From: Aquiflexum lacus
Lineage (GTDB): Bacteria > Bacteroidota > Bacteroidia > Cytophagales > Cyclobacteriaceae
Direction of reading: 5' to 3'
Length of the DNA: 64,000 bases
Assembly: GCF_015476655.1 (NCBI RefSeq)
Contig: NZ_JABFHF010000002.1
Coordinates: 186,001-250,000 of the forward strand
Of the stretch, positions 63,800 to 64,000 are shown piece after piece. The notes under the pieces are model-generated. The model was not told where the DNA came from and ran no database searches. It was given only the letters and a program-made list of their open reading frames with translations. A program made the position numbers and the translations under genes. Each line of letters opens with the position of its first letter. Within the stretch, counting starts at the first letter, position 1.

Positions 63800-64000
63800 A
63801 TGTCTGGAATAATAGGTAAAAAAGTTGGAATGACTAGTATTTTCAGTGCCGATGGGCGAAATGTCGCATGCACGTTAATAGAAGCTGGTCCTTGCGTAGT
63901 GACGCAAGTAAAAAATGTAGAAACAGACGGGTACAACGCTGTGCAGTTGGCATTCGGTGAGCGGAAGGAGAAAAACACTCCCAAGCCATTGATCGGTCAC
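63800..64000 (+). CDS. rplC: 50S ribosomal protein L3, N-terminal part (cut by window end)
   Basis: The first 67 codons of L3: '[19 protein letters not shown]', '[15 protein letters not shown]'-like '[20 protein letters not shown]' and '[16 protein letters not shown]' match the family. The gene runs past the window end and is expected to be followed by rplD, rplW and rplB. It begins 255 bases after rpsJ, behind its own promoter. Confidence 0.95.
   Translation, partial: MSGIIGKKVGMTSIFSADGRNVACTLIEAGPCVVTQVKNVETDGYNAVQLAFGERKEKNTPKPLIGH

Noticed and set aside
1-64000. CRISPR arrays, rRNA genes, prophage, IS elements, defence systems
   Set aside because: No regularly spaced repeat array, rRNA segment, transposase, integrase, phage structural gene or defence-type nuclease was seen; the two toxin-antitoxin pairs are of ordinary type.

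Overview
The window is a chromosomal segment of a Bacteroidota bacterium, most likely order Cytophagales and close to Cyclobacteriaceae (Algoriphagus/Belliella-like). This is inferred from the content: SusD/RagB and DUF4249 proteins, a YpdA-type bacillithiol reductase, promoters of the form TTTG-N19/20-TAnnTTTG, no obvious Shine-Dalgarno sequences, FtsZ ending in a long tail with a terminal HDNVD, and the order tRNA-Tyr/Gly/Thr, tuf, tRNA-Trp, secE, nusG, rplK-rplA-rplJ-rplL, rpoB-rpoC, DUF3467, rpsL-rpsG-fusA-rpsJ. No rRNA, CRISPR array, insertion sequence or phage was seen.

Positions 1-15.9 kb are accessory. They hold the tail of a DUF4249 gene, an NRDE protein, YpdA, a RelE/ParE toxin-antitoxin pair, an ABC-F ATPase, a small conserved protein and an outer-membrane-type protein. 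Next come a DUF5060/DUF4038 glycoside-hydrolase-like protein and a SusD gene that has lost its N-terminus. At about position 8933 the SusD fragment abuts, head to head, the C-terminal part of a VCBS/FG-GAP (CRTAC1-like) gene that has lost its own N-terminus. A second toxin-antitoxin pair, gene remnants, short palindromic repeats and a DUF1493 gene follow. A minus-strand set then encodes an acyltransferase, GpsA and an APC permease.

Positions 16-34.2 kb start with a polyprenyl diphosphate synthase and a TlpA-like lipoprotein, then the complete division and cell-wall (dcw) cluster: mraZ-rsmH-ftsL-ftsI-murE-mraY-murD-ftsW-murG-murC-ftsQ-ftsA-ftsZ. It is tightly packed with 4-bp overlaps and is preceded by three 10-bp-spaced MraZ-type boxes. 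The genes make and flip the lipid-linked peptidoglycan precursor and build the divisome.

Positions 34.2-46.5 kb are mixed: an FMN reductase, a cysteine-less ArsC-fold protein with Dps, glutamate dehydrogenase, a Crp/Fnr regulator, an internally deleted alpha/beta hydrolase beside a TetR regulator, a lipoprotein, two tandem purine nucleoside phosphorylases that differ at the base-recognition residue, pyrH-frr, a biotin carrier protein and an M1 peptidase.

Positions 46.6-64 kb are the transcription/translation core: three tRNAs plus tuf, then tRNA-Trp-secE-nusG-rplKAJL-rpoBC, DUF3467, rpsL-rpsG-fusA-rpsJ, a terminator, and the promoter and start of rplC. Several promoters and terminators are unusually clear here.

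No clearly new multi-gene system was found. The items most worth following up are the SusD/VCBS junction, the MraZ boxes, the paired phosphorylases, the internally deleted hydrolase and the palindromic repeats around the DUF1493 gene.
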